Shown here: positions 10,220-22,471 of the stretch, one piece after another
How the letters are laid out: the number at the start of each line of letters is the position of its first letter
Numbering within the stretch: the stretch's first letter is position 1
Source: Chaenocephalus aceratus
Lineage: Eukaryota > Chordata > Actinopteri > Perciformes > Channichthyidae
DNA: 64,000 nucleotides
Direction of reading: 5' to 3'
Assembly (NCBI GenBank): GCA_023974075.1
Contig: JAMFTG010000625.1
Location: 1-64,000, forward strand
Notes under the pieces: generated by a model
Told to the model about the DNA's origin: nothing
Database searches by the model: none
Seen by the model: only the letters and a program-made list of their open reading frames with translations
Position numbers and translations under genes: made by a program

Positions 10220-11533
10220 ATGTTGGGCTATAAGGAACTACAGCACGGTCAAATGACTTCACGTCACCACCGCTAAGCTAAAGGTGGCTAATGTTGGGCT
10301 ATAAAGGAACTACAGCACGGTCACATGACTTCACGTCACCACCGCTAAGCTAAAGGAGGCTAATGTTGGGCAATAAAGGAACTACAGCACGGTCACATGA
10401 CTTCACGTCACCACCGCTAAGCTAAAGGTGGCTAATGTTGGGCTATAAAGGAACTACAGCACGGTCACATGACTTCACGCCACCACCGCTAAGCTAAAGG
10501 AGGCTAATTTTGGGCTATAAAGGAACTACAGCCCGGTCACATGACTTCACGCCACCACCGCTAAGCTAAAGGAGGCTAATGTTGGGCTATAAAGGAACTA
10601 CAGGCACGGTCACAATGGACTTCACGTCACCACCGCTAAGCTAAAGGAGGCTAATGTTGGGCAATAAAGGAACTACAGCACGGTCACATGACTTCACGTC
10701 ACCACCGCTAAGCTAAAGGTGGCTAATGTTGGCTATAAAGGAACTACAGCACGGTCACATGACTTCACGCACCACCGCTAAGCTAAAGGAGGCTAATGTG
10801 GGCTATAAAGGAACTACAGCCCGGTCACATGACTTCACGCCACCACCGCTAAGCTAAAGGAGGCTAATGTTGGGCTATAAAGTAACTACAGCACGGTCAC
10901 ATGACTTCACGTCACCACCGCTAAGCTAAAGGTGGCTAATGTTGGGCTATAAGGAACTACAGCCCGGTCATGACTTCACGTACTCACCGCTAAGCTAAAG
11001 GAGGCTAATGTTTGGGCTATAAAGGAACTACAGCACGGTCACAATGACTTCACGTCACCACCGCTAAGCTAAAGGAGGCTAATGTTGGGCTATAAAGGAA
11101 CTACAGCACGGTCACATGACTTTCACGTCACCACCGCTAAGCTAAAGGAGGCTAATGTTGGGCTATAAAGGAACTACAGCACGGTCACATGACTTCACGT
11201 CACCACCGCTAAGCTAAAGGAGGCTAATGTTGGGCTATAAAGGAACTACAGCACGGTCACATGACTTCACGTCACCACCGCTAAGCTAAAGTGGCTAATG
11301 TTGGGCAATAAAGGAACTACAGCACGGTCACATGACTTCACGTCACCACCGCTAAGCTAAAGGTGGCTAATGTTGGGCAATAAAGGAACTACAGCACGGT
11401 CACAATGACTTCACGTCACCACCGCTAAGCTAATGGTGGCTAATGTCGGGCTATAAAGGAACTACAGCACGGTCACATGACTTCACGTCACCACCGCTAA
11501 GCTAATGGTGGCTAATGTTGGGCTATAAAGGAA
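10220..11533. repeat. 72-bp minisatellite, about 18 units
   Basis: The unit runs from GCTAATGTTGGGCTATAAAG through GGTCACATGACTTCACGTCA to CCACCGCTAAGCTAAAGGTG, 72 bp in all. Units differ by single substitutions (GGTGG/GGAGG, GGGCTAT/GGGCAAT, ACGTCA/ACGCCA) and single-base indels. Each unit contains GTCACATGAC, an E-box of the MITF/TFE type, and most contain ACGTCA, a CRE half-site. No frame runs through it. Confidence 0.95.
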
Positions 11534-12552
11534 TAGCCATGATACATTAGCTACTAATTATTCACAGTTTGTCCTATAACAAGACAAAATGTACTAGACT
11601 AACTTGGTCATGAGGTAAGATCTGAACCTGAAGGTCATGTTTTAAAACGACGCAACCAACAGCCGGTTGACCCTGCTGTCCTCTGATAAATACTGGTGTC
11701 ATATCTTGTCTATAATTGAACACATTTCACTGTTCAACTCTGTATTTGTCTCACAGGAAACAGGGACCTTTTTGGACATGCCAAAAAGGTCCCTGAGCCA
11801 AAATCAAACAGCCATGCTTTGGTTGTGTTCTCAAACACCAGCAGGACTCCCCGGAGCAGCTTTCCTTCAGGAAGATATTTATCCCTAACAGACATCACAG
11901 ATATTTCACAGGAGATAGAAACTCAGAGTTATGTGTCTGAGGAGAGAACTTCATTTCTCTTTCTCCTTTCCCCCCGAGCCTCAGACGGATAACATCCTGT
12001 TCGCTTCTGGACCTTTTCTAAGATGATATGATCCTCCCATGAGTGAAAAGCAGTCTCTTGTTAACCTTTCCATCATTCCTCCCAATGTCTTCAGGTACAG
12101 TGCTGTTGGTAAAAAACCCCAACATGTCACGCTAGCAGAATCACATGTTCTCTTTTTGTCAACAACTCATTCTGCTTCTTCTGTTTGTCTGAACAACAAA
12201 TCTCTCTCTCAGTTGTTATCTTGCTGCTCGTGTCTGTGTGGAATAAGGGTGCAATTTAAAAAGCACAATCACAAACGGCACTGAAACAAGGCACTTGTTA
12301 ATAAATACACCGATGGGTTTTCCACATGTGGAGGATGAAGAAAATTGAGGGTATTGAAACTCTGAGAGAAGAGGGGGAAAGTGAAACGTGATGGAAAACA
12401 GGTGAAGCATATCAATCAGATAGTGGGCTCTTCATGTGTCGTGTCTTGATATGTGTCTGTTGTGTTTACACATGGAGCTGCTGGTCAGAGTTCAGACTCG
12501 ATCTGAACATTAAAGTGGACCTACTAGGCTATATTGGAAACATATATTGCAA
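11534..12552. other. Unassigned DNA, no gene supported
   Basis: About 1 kb of ordinary-looking, mostly single-copy sequence. Frames at 11667-11888 and 12039-12284 are short with no domain or convincing splice sites. It could be intronic, but nothing here proves that. Confidence 0.5.
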
Positions 12553-13490
12553 GGCAAGGCAAGTTTATTTATATAGCACTTTTCTGTACGCGACAATTCA
12601 AAGTGCTTTACAAAACAAATTCAAATACCTTTTAGGAATACATACAGTAAAACACATTATACAATTTAGAACAGGCATTAGAAAGCAAAGATAATAAAAT
12701 AATAACAATAAACACCACAGGTATGCAATACATGTTTTAAAAGGTATATTGTAGTGCGAATATGAGCAGCTCGATTAAAAGCAACGGCAAAGAGATATGT
12801 TTTTAGTCTCGATTTAAAAATAGTAAGCGCTTCTGCGGACGTGCATGTGGGTAGTTTATTCCAGAGTGTCGGGCTTAACAGCTAAATGCTGCCTCCATGT
12901 TTTGTGTTACTCTCGGAGCCGATAGCAGACCCTAACCCAGAAGACCTGAGCCACCTCGATGGCTCGTAATTATGCCGGAGTTCAACAATATACTTTGGTC
13001 TGAAACCATGATGTAAAAACTAGCAATAGTACTTTAAAATCAATTATTTGGCCGACTGGAAGCCAGTGTAGAGATTTCAGAACCGGACTGATGTGATCCA
13101 CTCTTTTAGTGTCAGTGAGGACACGTGCAGCAGCGTTCTGGATCAGCTGCAGCTTTCTGATGTTTTAGTCAGCCCTGTGAAGACACCATTGCAGTAGTCG
13201 AGTCTACTGAAGATAAAAGCATGGACGGGCTTTTCTAAGTCCTGTTGTGACATTAGTTTTGTAATCCTCAATATGTTCTTCAGGTGATAATAAGCAGACC
13301 TGATGCCTGTTGTAATGTGGCTGTTGGAATGCAGGTCTGAGTCCATCACTACACCGAGACTTCTGGCTTTATTAGTGATGTTGTAGTCTGCCGACTGACG
13401 GTCTGCGATTACTTGTAGGGCCATACCTATACAAAACATGTCTGTGAAGTTTTTTTTCAAAATACAAAACAGATCCCCCGTCGTAGCCAT
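12553..13490 (-). mobile_element. L2-clade LINE relic
   Basis: The minus strand ends in a CTTGCCTTGCCTTGC tail at 12553. At 13143-13490 it encodes recognisable L2 reverse-transcriptase C-terminal sequence: RSLGVVMDSDLHSNSHI, SAYYHLKNILRI and FIFSRLDYCNGVFTGL. The downstream part is broken by frameshifts and stops. The copy is 5' truncated and non-functional. It is an independent, more decayed relative of the copy at 46003-46801. Confidence 0.85.
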
Positions 13491-13861
13491 GCCTCAAACT
13501 GCTCATTCCCGTCTTTTCCAGCCCTGTTAGAGAAACGCGGATCTTGGGTCCTTAGCTTAAAAAGAAAGAAAAGAGGAGGCGGAGCTAATGCCTGATCAGA
13601 ATTTACCGGAGATAAAGTTAAATTCTGCTGTGATAAAACGCCATCCTGTTCTAAACCACATCAAGGATTATTTCTGAAACAGTATGAAGCTCAAATGCTT
13701 TTTCTCTTGCGGGTTTATCACCAGGTGAGTTCCTTTTTTATTTCCTGCTTTTCAACACATGCGCTCTCCAGTACAGGTTAGCTCTGAGTGCTAGCGAGAC
13801 CAATGGGTTCCAGAAAAACGGCAAATCCACCCAAATGACCCAAAGGTGTTTGTTTTTTGCT

Positions 13862-14006
13862 AAACCTATCTAAAAAGGTCAAATGTCACTTGTTTTGCAT
13901 GAATCCTTATACAGGGTACTTATTATACGTTATAGTTTGGATCCTAAAGCTTTTTGTCTACTATCCCATCATTCAAGGGTGGTTTTCACTATAAGTAATG
14001 TTTTTC
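13862..14006. repeat. Inverted duplicate of 47546-47690
   Basis: AAAAAGGTCAAATGTCACTT through the GGGTGGTTTTCACTATAAGT block is the reverse complement, with scattered differences, of the segment near 47546-47690. It is a dispersed unclassified repeat. Bases 13491-13861 and 14007-14224 show no gene or recognised element. Confidence 0.75.
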
Positions 14007-14224
14007 TTTTGGACGGATACTACAATTTATATTTGTTTACTATGTTCAATCTGAATTTACATAAAAAAATATATATTGATTCTGACTTTTCTACATCCAA
14101 CTCACAGGTTATTACTTTGAGAAAAAAGATTATTAATTTAACCCTTTTAGAAGTGAAGTTATGGTCATTTGTTCGGGGCATGTCATTTTCGAGTCTGAGA
14201 CCTGAAAAACAGGCTCGGGGCTGA

Positions 14225-14990
14225 ACAGATATATTTATGATCCACGTCACGTATTCAGTTTCTGTGCATTTCTTCCAGTTTGTCCAGAGGTCTTCTCATC
14301 AGGGCTCTATGAATAAAGAACTATACGGCAGATGTGTAATATCTAATGCAGCCGAACCGTGTATTACAATGCCGTTATGCACACTCGGAAATAAAGCATT
14401 ATTTTCTTTTTTTTATTTCATATCGCATTAACACCATCCCAACGTGCTAAAACATCCAATCACCAAGCTTCAACCATAGCTGAGGATCTTGGGTAATCAG
14501 TTCAGGGTGCGTATCGCCTACTTCTGTTTCCGGTGACTTTATTTTAAAATTCAGTTCCAGACGGACGGGAAAAAAGCCTGAGATTATAGAATTAAACAAT
14601 AAATATAAACAAGGATAATTGTGTGTTATTCAGAAAACAATAACAAATTAGAAGGAAAAAAAGATTTAAGAAAATACAGATTTCAGTATCCTGAGGCTCT
14701 GACTGAGCCCCATTTCTTTTCCTCACAGACGGCAAAAAAAGTCCGACATTATACGATTTTAAATAAAAACAATAATCGTGGCTTGATTGCCACGACCCGA
14801 CCGGAGAAAAAGACGTGCTGCAGCCTGCAGGCACGAAACACATTACCAGTAGAAATACATTGCTTTTAAAATCGTGCTGTGCAACACGAAAAAAAGGGGC
14901 AAATCGTGATGGTGAACACGAATCAATAGATTAAAAATCGTGTTGGTGAACACGAAATGCCGTGAGGCTGGGTTGGAACATCAGCAGAAG
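14225..14990 (+). repeat. Composite unit copy A, left inverted arm
   Basis: Begins GATATATTTATGATCCACG and runs to the start of the 57-bp array. Read in reverse complement it matches 24211-24345 followed by 25524-26245, that is, the right arm of the same unit with one insertion removed. The inner part contains hairpin-prone CGTGTTCACC/AACACG blocks next to the array. The left arm lacks about 45 bp present in the other arms near 14790. Confidence 0.85.
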
Positions 14991-17900
14991 AGGACTATTT
15001 AAAGTAGAGGACACTACATACTGATTACACCGGAACATCAGCGAAGAGGACTATAAAGTAGAGACACTACATACTGATATACACCGGAACATCAGCAGAA
15101 GAGGACTCTATAAAGTAGAGACACTACATACTGATATACACCTGAACATCAGCAGGAGAGGACTCTTTAAAGTAGAGACACTACATACTGATATACACCG
15201 GAACATCAGCAGAAGAGGACTCTTTAAAGTAGAGACACTACATACTGATATACACCTGAACATCAGCAGGAGAGGACTCTTTAAAGTGGAGACACTACAT
15301 ACTGATATACACCTGAACATCAACAGGAGAGGACTCTTTAAAGTAGAGACACTACATACTGATATACACCTGAACATCAGCAGAGAGGACTCTTTAAAGT
15401 AGAGACACTACATACTGATATACACGGAACATCAGCAGGAGAGGACTCTTTAAAGTAGAGCATACATACTGATATACACCTGAACATCAGCAGGAGAGGA
15501 CTCTTTAAAGTAGAGACACTACATACTGATATACACCTGAACATCAGCAGGAGAGGACTCTTTAAAGTAGATACACTTCATACTGATATCACCTGAACAT
15601 CAGCAGGAGAGGACTCTTTAAAGTAGAGACACTTCATACTGATATACACCTGAACATCAGCAGAGAGGACTCTTTAAAGTGGAGACACTACATACTGATA
15701 TACACCTGAACATCAGCAGGAGAGGACTCTTTAAAGTAGAGACACTTCATAATGATATAAACATGAACATCAGCAGAAGAGGACTCTTTAAAGTGGAGAC
15801 ACTACATACTGATATACACCTGAACATCAGCAGGAGGACTCTTTAAAGTAGAGACACTACATACTGATATACACCTGAACATCGCAGGAGAGGACTCTTT
15901 AAAGTAGAGACACTACATACTGATTACACCTGAACATCAGGGAGGACTCTTTAAAGTAGGACACTCATACTGATATACACCTGAACATCAGCAGGAGAGG
16001 ACTCTTTAAAGTAGAGACACTTCATACTGATATACACCTGAACATCAGCAGGAGAGGACTATATAAAGTAGAGACACTAATACTGATATACACCTGAACA
16101 TCAGCAGAAGAGGACTATATAAAGTAGAGACACTACATACTGATATACACCGGAACATCAGCAGAAGAGGACTCTTTAAAGTAGAGACACTACATACTGA
16201 TATACACCTGAACATCAGCAGGAGAGGACTCTTTAAAGTGGAGACACTACATACTGATATACACCTGAACATCAACAGGAGAGGACTCTTTAAAGTGAGA
16301 CACTACATACTGATATACACCTGAACATCAGCAGAAGAGGACTCTTTAAAGTAGACACACTACATACTGATATACACCGGAACATCAGCAGGAGAGGACT
16401 CTTTAAAGTAGAGACACTACATACTGATATACACCTGAACATCAGCAGGAGAGGACTCTTTAAAGTAGAGACATACATACTGATATACACCTGAACATCA
16501 GCAGGAGAGGACTCTTTAAAGTAGATACACTTCATACTGATTACACCTGAACATCAGCAGGAGAGGACTCTTTAAAGTAGAGACACTTCATACTGATATA
16601 CACCTGAACATCAGCAGGAGAGGACTCTTTAAAGTGGAGACACTACATACTGATATACACCTGAACATCAGCAGGAGAGGACTCTTTAAAGTAGAGACAC
16701 TTCATATGATATAAACATGAACATCAGCAGAAGAGGACTCTTTAAAGTGGAGACACTACATACTGATATACACCTGAACATCAGCAGGAGAGGACTCTTT
16801 AAAGTAGAGACACTACATACTGATATACACCTGAACATCAGCAGGAGAGGACTCTTTAAAGTAGAGACACTACATACTGATATACACCTGAACATCAGCA
16901 GGAGAGGACTCTTTAAAGTAGAGACACTTCATACTGATATACACCTGAACATCAGCAGGAGAGGACTCTTTAAAGTAGAGACACTTCATACTGATATACA
17001 CCTGAACATCAGCAGGAGAGGACTCTTTAAAGTGGAGACACTACATACTGATATACACCTGAACATCAGCAGGAGAGGACTCTTTAAAGTAGAGACACTT
17101 CATACTGATATAAACATGAACATCAGCAAAGAGGACTCTTTAAGTGGAGACACTACATACTGATATACACCTGAACATCAGCAGGAGAGGACTCTTTAAA
17201 GTGGAGACACTACATACTGATATACACCTGAACATCAGCAGGAGAGGACTCTTTAAAGTAGAGACACTACATACTGATATACACCTGAACATCAGCAGGA
17301 GAGGACTCTTTAAAGTAGAGACACTACATACTGATATACACCTGAACATCAGCAGGAGAGGACTCTTTAAAGTAGGGACACTTCATACTGATATACACCT
17401 GAACATCAACAGAAGAGGACTCTTTAAAGTGGAGACAACTACATACTGATATACACCTGAACATCAGCAGGAGAGGACTCTTTAAAGTGGAGACACTACT
17501 GATATACACCTGAACATCAGCAGGAGAGGACTCTTTAAAGTAGAGACACTACATACTGATATACACCTGAACATCAGCAGGAGAGGACTCTTTAAAGTAG
17601 AGACACTTCATACTGATATACACCTGAACATCAGCAGGAGAGGATCTTTAAAGTGGAGACACTACATACTGATATACACCTGAACATCAGCAGGAGAGGA
17701 CTCTTTAAAGTGGAGACACTACATACTGATATACACCTGAACATCAGCAGGAGAGGACTCTTTAAAGTAGAGACACTACATACTGATATAAACATGAACA
17801 TCAGGAAGAGGACTCTTTAAAGTGGAGACACTACATACTGATATACACCTGAACATCAGCAGGAGAGGACTTTTAAAGTAGAGACACTACATACTGATAT

Positions 17901-18821
17901 ACACCTGAACATCAGCAGGAGAGGACTCTTTAAAGTAGAGACACAACATACTGATATACACCTGAACATCAGCAGGAGAGGACTCTTTAAAGTAGAGACA
18001 CTACATACTGATATACACCTGAACATCAGCAGGAGAGGACTCTTTAAAGTAGAGACACTTCATACTGATATACACCTGAACATCAGCAGGAGAGGACTCT
18101 TTAAAGTGGAGACACTACATACTGATATACACCTGAACATCAGCAGGAGAGGACTCTTTAAAGTGGAGACACTACATACTGATATACACCTGAACATCAG
18201 CAGGAGATGACTCTTAAATAGAGACACTACATACTGATATACACCTGAACATCAGCAGGAGAGGACTCTTTAAAGTAGAGACACTACATACTGATATACA
18301 CCTGAACATCAGCAGGAGAGGACTCTTTAAAGTAGAGACACTACATCTGATATACACCTGAACATCAGCAGGAGAGGACTCTTTAAAGTAGAGACACTAC
18401 ACTGATATACACCTGAACATCAGCCAGGAGAGGACTCTTTAAAGTAGAGACACTACACTGATATACACCTGAACATCAGCAGGAGAGGACTCTTTAAAGT
18501 GGAGACACTACATACTGATATACACCTGAACATCAGCAGGAGAGGACTCTTTAAAGTAGAGACATTACACTGATATACACCTGAACATCAGCAGAGAGGA
18601 CTCTTTAAAGTAGAGACACTACATACTGATATACACCTGAACATCAGCAGAAGAGGACTCTTTAAAGTAGAGACTCTCCATACTGATATATACCTGAACA
18701 TCAGCAGGAGAGGACTCTTTAAAGTACAGACACTACATACTGATATACACCTGAACATCAGCAGGAGGGACTCTTTAAAAGTAGAGACACTACATACTGA
18801 TATACACCTGAACATCAGCAG
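14991..18821 (+). repeat. 57-bp satellite array, copy A left (about 67 units)
   Basis: The consensus unit reads GAGGACTCTTTAAAGTAGAG, ACACTACATACTGATATACA, CCTGAACATCAGCAGGA (57 bp). This array has many single-base and dinucleotide indels, unlike the right-hand array of the same unit and the arrays of copy C. Variants include AACATGAACATC for CACCTGAACATC, TTCATAC for TACATAC and AAGAGG for GAGAGG. It ends abruptly at CAGCAG before the cassette. Confidence 0.97.
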
Positions 18822-19836
18822 ACATGTAAAAAAAAGATCTAGTTTTAGTTGACTAAATTAAAACAAACTTGAAAGAAATCAAATACATAGTGTTTGTTTT
18901 GTCCTTTGTTTATATTTATTATGATAATTGTTGAATGCAAACTTTGTAAACAAGGTAAAGTATGTACTGAAGTAGCTTTAAGTCAGTGTATTGATCAGGG
19001 AGAGCCAGGTGAGCTAAGTCACTCAAATGAAGGTAACTAGACAAAAACAGGAGGAACAGACGAGATAATTCTCGTGTTGTTTTTAATTTAAATTTATTTG
19101 TATTGAATGTTGTTATTAGTGAATTCTCAGATTAAATCTCTGGTGACTTGAAATTAAAAGTAAGAAGTTAAACGTAGACGGAGAAACAACGTAAAATAAA
19201 TCAACGTGTCAGTATTGTTATCATTATAAACGTTTTTTTTATTGATTGACAAAACTATACTTTAACTTAACAAGTAAACAATGGACTAAACATAAATATA
19301 GAAATGTACTATTAAGTAAATATGACAAATATAAGATACATATAAAAATTGACTATTAACCAACATGATAAATATAACATAAATATGAAAATGAACTATT
19401 CAATAAATATGAAAATACAACAAAAGATGAAGTGGATGAAACTACTATAAACTAAACATGACGATATAACATAAACCTGAACTTGTAATGACTAAATGTT
19501 CCTCTTATTTAAGGGTACTAGAAGCAAAGGAATAGTTTACTTCTTTTTAAAATTAAGGTTGTTTTTTTGCCCCTAGTGGCTAAAACTGCACATCACTGTG
19601 AGTCTCTTCTGGAACCTTTGTTGATGTCTAACCAGATCTAATATACTGTTAAGTGTTTAAATATATATCCTGACTGGCTGTGAGTATTGTTGTTGCTCAC
19701 TCACTTTGAGCTTTAGACTTGAAATGTTTTAATGTCTTATTATATTTTGTTGTTGTGAGTTTGTTTTTTTAAAGTTTTTTAGTTTTAAAGCCGATGTCAG
19801 GGCTGCCTTTGAGTCTCATGTTTTCCTTTTGTATCG
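18822..19836. other. Copy A cassette, AT-rich 3' flank of the coiled-coil gene
   Basis: About 1 kb starting ACATGTAAAAAAAAGATC, very AT-rich and without a coding frame. It corresponds to 33505-34516 and 58765-59772. On the minus strand it lies downstream of the coiled-coil stop and would be 3' UTR or flank. TTTATT (AATAAA on the minus strand) near 19095 is a possible polyadenylation signal. Confidence 0.7.
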
Positions 19837-21718
19837 TTGACGTTTGGGCGGATACAAGAAAAGGAATTGATTAATCTTCTCCACCGTGGTGTTGTCCTCC
19901 TCTGCGTTTTGGGATCGGCTCATTGGTTTGCTCAGGTGGATCCACCCTCACTTCCTGTTCCACCCTCCAACTCCACCTGTACCTCCACAAGCTCCTCCTT
20001 CACCACGCAGAGTGCCTTTGGTGGTTTTTTCAGCTGTTTCTTCAGCAAGGCGCAATCTCTGCATTCCTTCTCCTCAACACAAACGTTCCTTCTGTTGTTC
20101 CAGTTCCTGGTTTCTATCATGCAAAGCAACTATCTCTGCATCCTTCTCCTCACACAACGTTCCTTCTGTTGTTTCCAGTTCCTGGTTTCTCTCATGCAAG
20201 CAACTATCTTCTGCATCCTTCTCCTCAACACAACGTTCCTTCTGTTGTTCCAGTTCCTGGTTTCTCTCATGCGAAGCAACATCTCAAAATGTTTCACCTC
20301 AAGAAAATGCAACTTCTCTTGTTTGAGTTCCTGGTTTGTCTTTTGCAAGGCAGCCATCTCTGCATCCTTCTCCTCAACACAGGGTTCTTTCAGTTGTTTG
20401 AGATCCTGGTTTGTCTTTCTCAAGGCGGCCATCTCTGCTTTGTCCTTCTCGTGCATCTTGAGGAGCTTTCCATATTTCATGTTCAGTTCCTCATTCTTTC
20501 CGCGCAAGACTTTCTGCTCAATTTCCAGGGCATTCATTTTCACATCGTGCCTAACTTCTGGTTCCACTTTCACCTCCACATCCTCCTTCTTGTCCACCTT
20601 CACCTCCTCCACCACACAACGTTCCTTCTCTTGTTTCAGTGTTTGGTTTTCCTTCAGAAAAGTAGCTATCTCTGCATCTTTCTCCTCAACGCAACGCAAG
20701 TTTTGTTGTTTGAGTTCCTGGTTTGTTGTTTGCAAGGCGGCCATATTTGCCTCCTCCTTAACACAACGCTCCTTCAGTTGTGTGATTTCCTGGTTTCTCT
20801 CATGCAGAGCAGCTAACTGTACAGCTTTCTCCTCAACACAACGCTCCTTCAGTTGTGTGATTTCCTGGTTTCTCTCATGCAGAGCAGCTATCTGTACAGC
20901 TTTCTCCTCAACACAACGCTCCTTTAGTTGTGTGATTTCCTTTGGTTTCTCTCATGCAGAGCAGCTAACTGTACAGCTTTCTCCTCAACACAACGCTCCT
21001 TCAGTTGTGTGATTTCCTGGTTTCTCTCATGCAGAGCAGCTAACTGTACAGCTTTCTCCTCAACACAACGCTCCTTCAGTTGTGTGATTTCCTGGTTTCT
21101 CTCATGCAGAGCAGCTATCTGTACAGCTTTCTCCTCAACACAACGCTCCTTCAGTTGTGTGATTTCCTGGTTTCTCTCATGCAGAGCAGCTAACTGTACA
21201 GCTTTCTCCTCAACACAACGCTCCTTTAGTTGTTTGAGTTCTTGGTTAGTCTTTTGCAAGGCGGCCATCTTTGCATCTTTCTCCTCAACACAACGCTCCT
21301 TCTCTTGTTTCAGTGTTTTGTTTTCCTTCAACAAAGCAGCCATCTCTACACCTTGCTCCTCAACACAGGGTTCTTTCAGTTGTTTGAGTTCCTGGATTGC
21401 CTTTCTCAAGGCGGCCATCGTGGCTTCAACCTTCTTGTGTGACCTCTGGAGGTTTCCGTATTTCATGTTCAGGTCCTCATTGTTGAAGCGCAAGATGTTC
21501 TGCTCAATTACCTGGGCTTTCACTTTCACATCGTGCTTAAATAGCATCGCTGATTTCTCTGTATATGCGTTGAGCATCGCTTCCTTATTTTTAGCGCCTT
21601 CAATCTCAAGCTTATCCCTTAAAGTCCTCTCCTGCTCCAGCAACAACTTCATTTCCTGATTTTCTTTTTGCAGAATCTCGAGCTTGGCTGCCAGCTCATC
21701 TCTATTGTTCATCTCCAT
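19837..21718 (-). pseudogene. Coiled-coil protein gene, copy A (frameshifted, expanded 75-bp repeat)
   Basis: Starts at 21718 with MEMNNRDELAAKLEILQ, like copies B and C. It is then a near-continuous coiled coil of Leu/Glu/Lys/Gln-rich repeats marked by ERCVEEK. Copy A has six tandem 75-bp repeats (25 residues, KERCVEEKAVQLAALHERNQ plus EITQL) at about 20771-21222, against one in B and two in C. Reading breaks inside that tract near 20940, where TTTCCTGG has become TTTCCTTTGG. More frame changes follow below 20330, and the terminal stop codon seen in C is lost. The breaks below 20330 lie next to an indel-rich array and may be consensus errors; the one at 20940 sits within the repeat tract. 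Confidence 0.75.
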
Positions 21719-22471
21719 CTCTACTGCTGTGACAAAATGACCTGTTGTTTAGCAAACTAAATGTAATTGTTCGACTGAATTAACGTCACAAAAATCCCAC
21801 AAAAGTTGAGTTCACTTGTGAAGATTATCTCGCTAAAAAAACTGTAAGTATCCCTAATCTCTTCAATGATCTGACACTAGCTGGACAAATTCCTTCTGCC
21901 GTCTGCCTAATTCTCTGATGCTCTGATGATGAATTCACCGTCACAGCCAGGTCCTGCAAACTCCTAGAATCAATGCAGAATTCAGAATTATACATGAAGG
22001 CAACAGATGATGTCATCATTCTGAAGGTTCCATTCCAAATAAGGAGTGAAGGACATCAGCTGACAGGAAGTAAGAATGGAACCATGCTGTTGCCTAGCAA
22101 TGCAATTGTGTTTAGATAAAGACATTTCTATTTTGATATGTTTCAAATTTTTGAAATGTTTATTTCTACTCTTTTAATTTCTAATTATGTGCAATGCCTT
22201 GTTTTTATGCTGCTGCAATGCAAACATTTCCCAATTTGGGATCAATAAAGTACATCTTATCTTATGTAATAGGAACCAAAAAACAGTTACGTTGAAGTTG
22301 CACTCAATTGCATTTTGATGAAGTGCCATTTTGAATAAAACTGTTTTTTACAGGATTAATACACATTAACTTCAATGAAAACATTTCTCTACTAAAATTT
22401 TTTTTATGGTGATTAATTGTCTCTTTGTTGTAATTGTCTGTCTCTTTGTAACTGTTTTCCATCTAATTGTA
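21719..22471. other. Copy A cassette, 5' flank of the coiled-coil gene
   Basis: About 750 bp upstream of the coiled-coil start. It holds TTTTGTCACAG (minus strand), a possible splice acceptor just before the start codon, and then the conserved regulatory-like motifs near 22008-22044. An RTE-like LINE tail follows on the plus strand at about 22121-22265, ending GGGATCAATAAAGTACATC. The flank ends TCTAATTGTAG directly before the right array, which is acceptor-like on the plus strand. Confidence 0.6.
22008..22044 (-). promoter_or_regulatory. CRE-like palindrome and CArG box, copy A
   Basis: TGATGTCATCA lies at 22008-22018 and CCAAATAAGG, a perfect CC(A/T)6GG serum-response-type site, at 22035-22044. 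They are about 290 and 320 bp upstream of the coiled-coil ATG. Both are preserved in copies B and C. No TATA box is obvious. Confidence 0.4.

Noticed and set aside
13883..14250. 113-codon plus and 76-codon minus frames
   Set aside because: AT-rich sequence overlapping a dispersed repeat also present inverted at 47546-47690; composition explains the frames.
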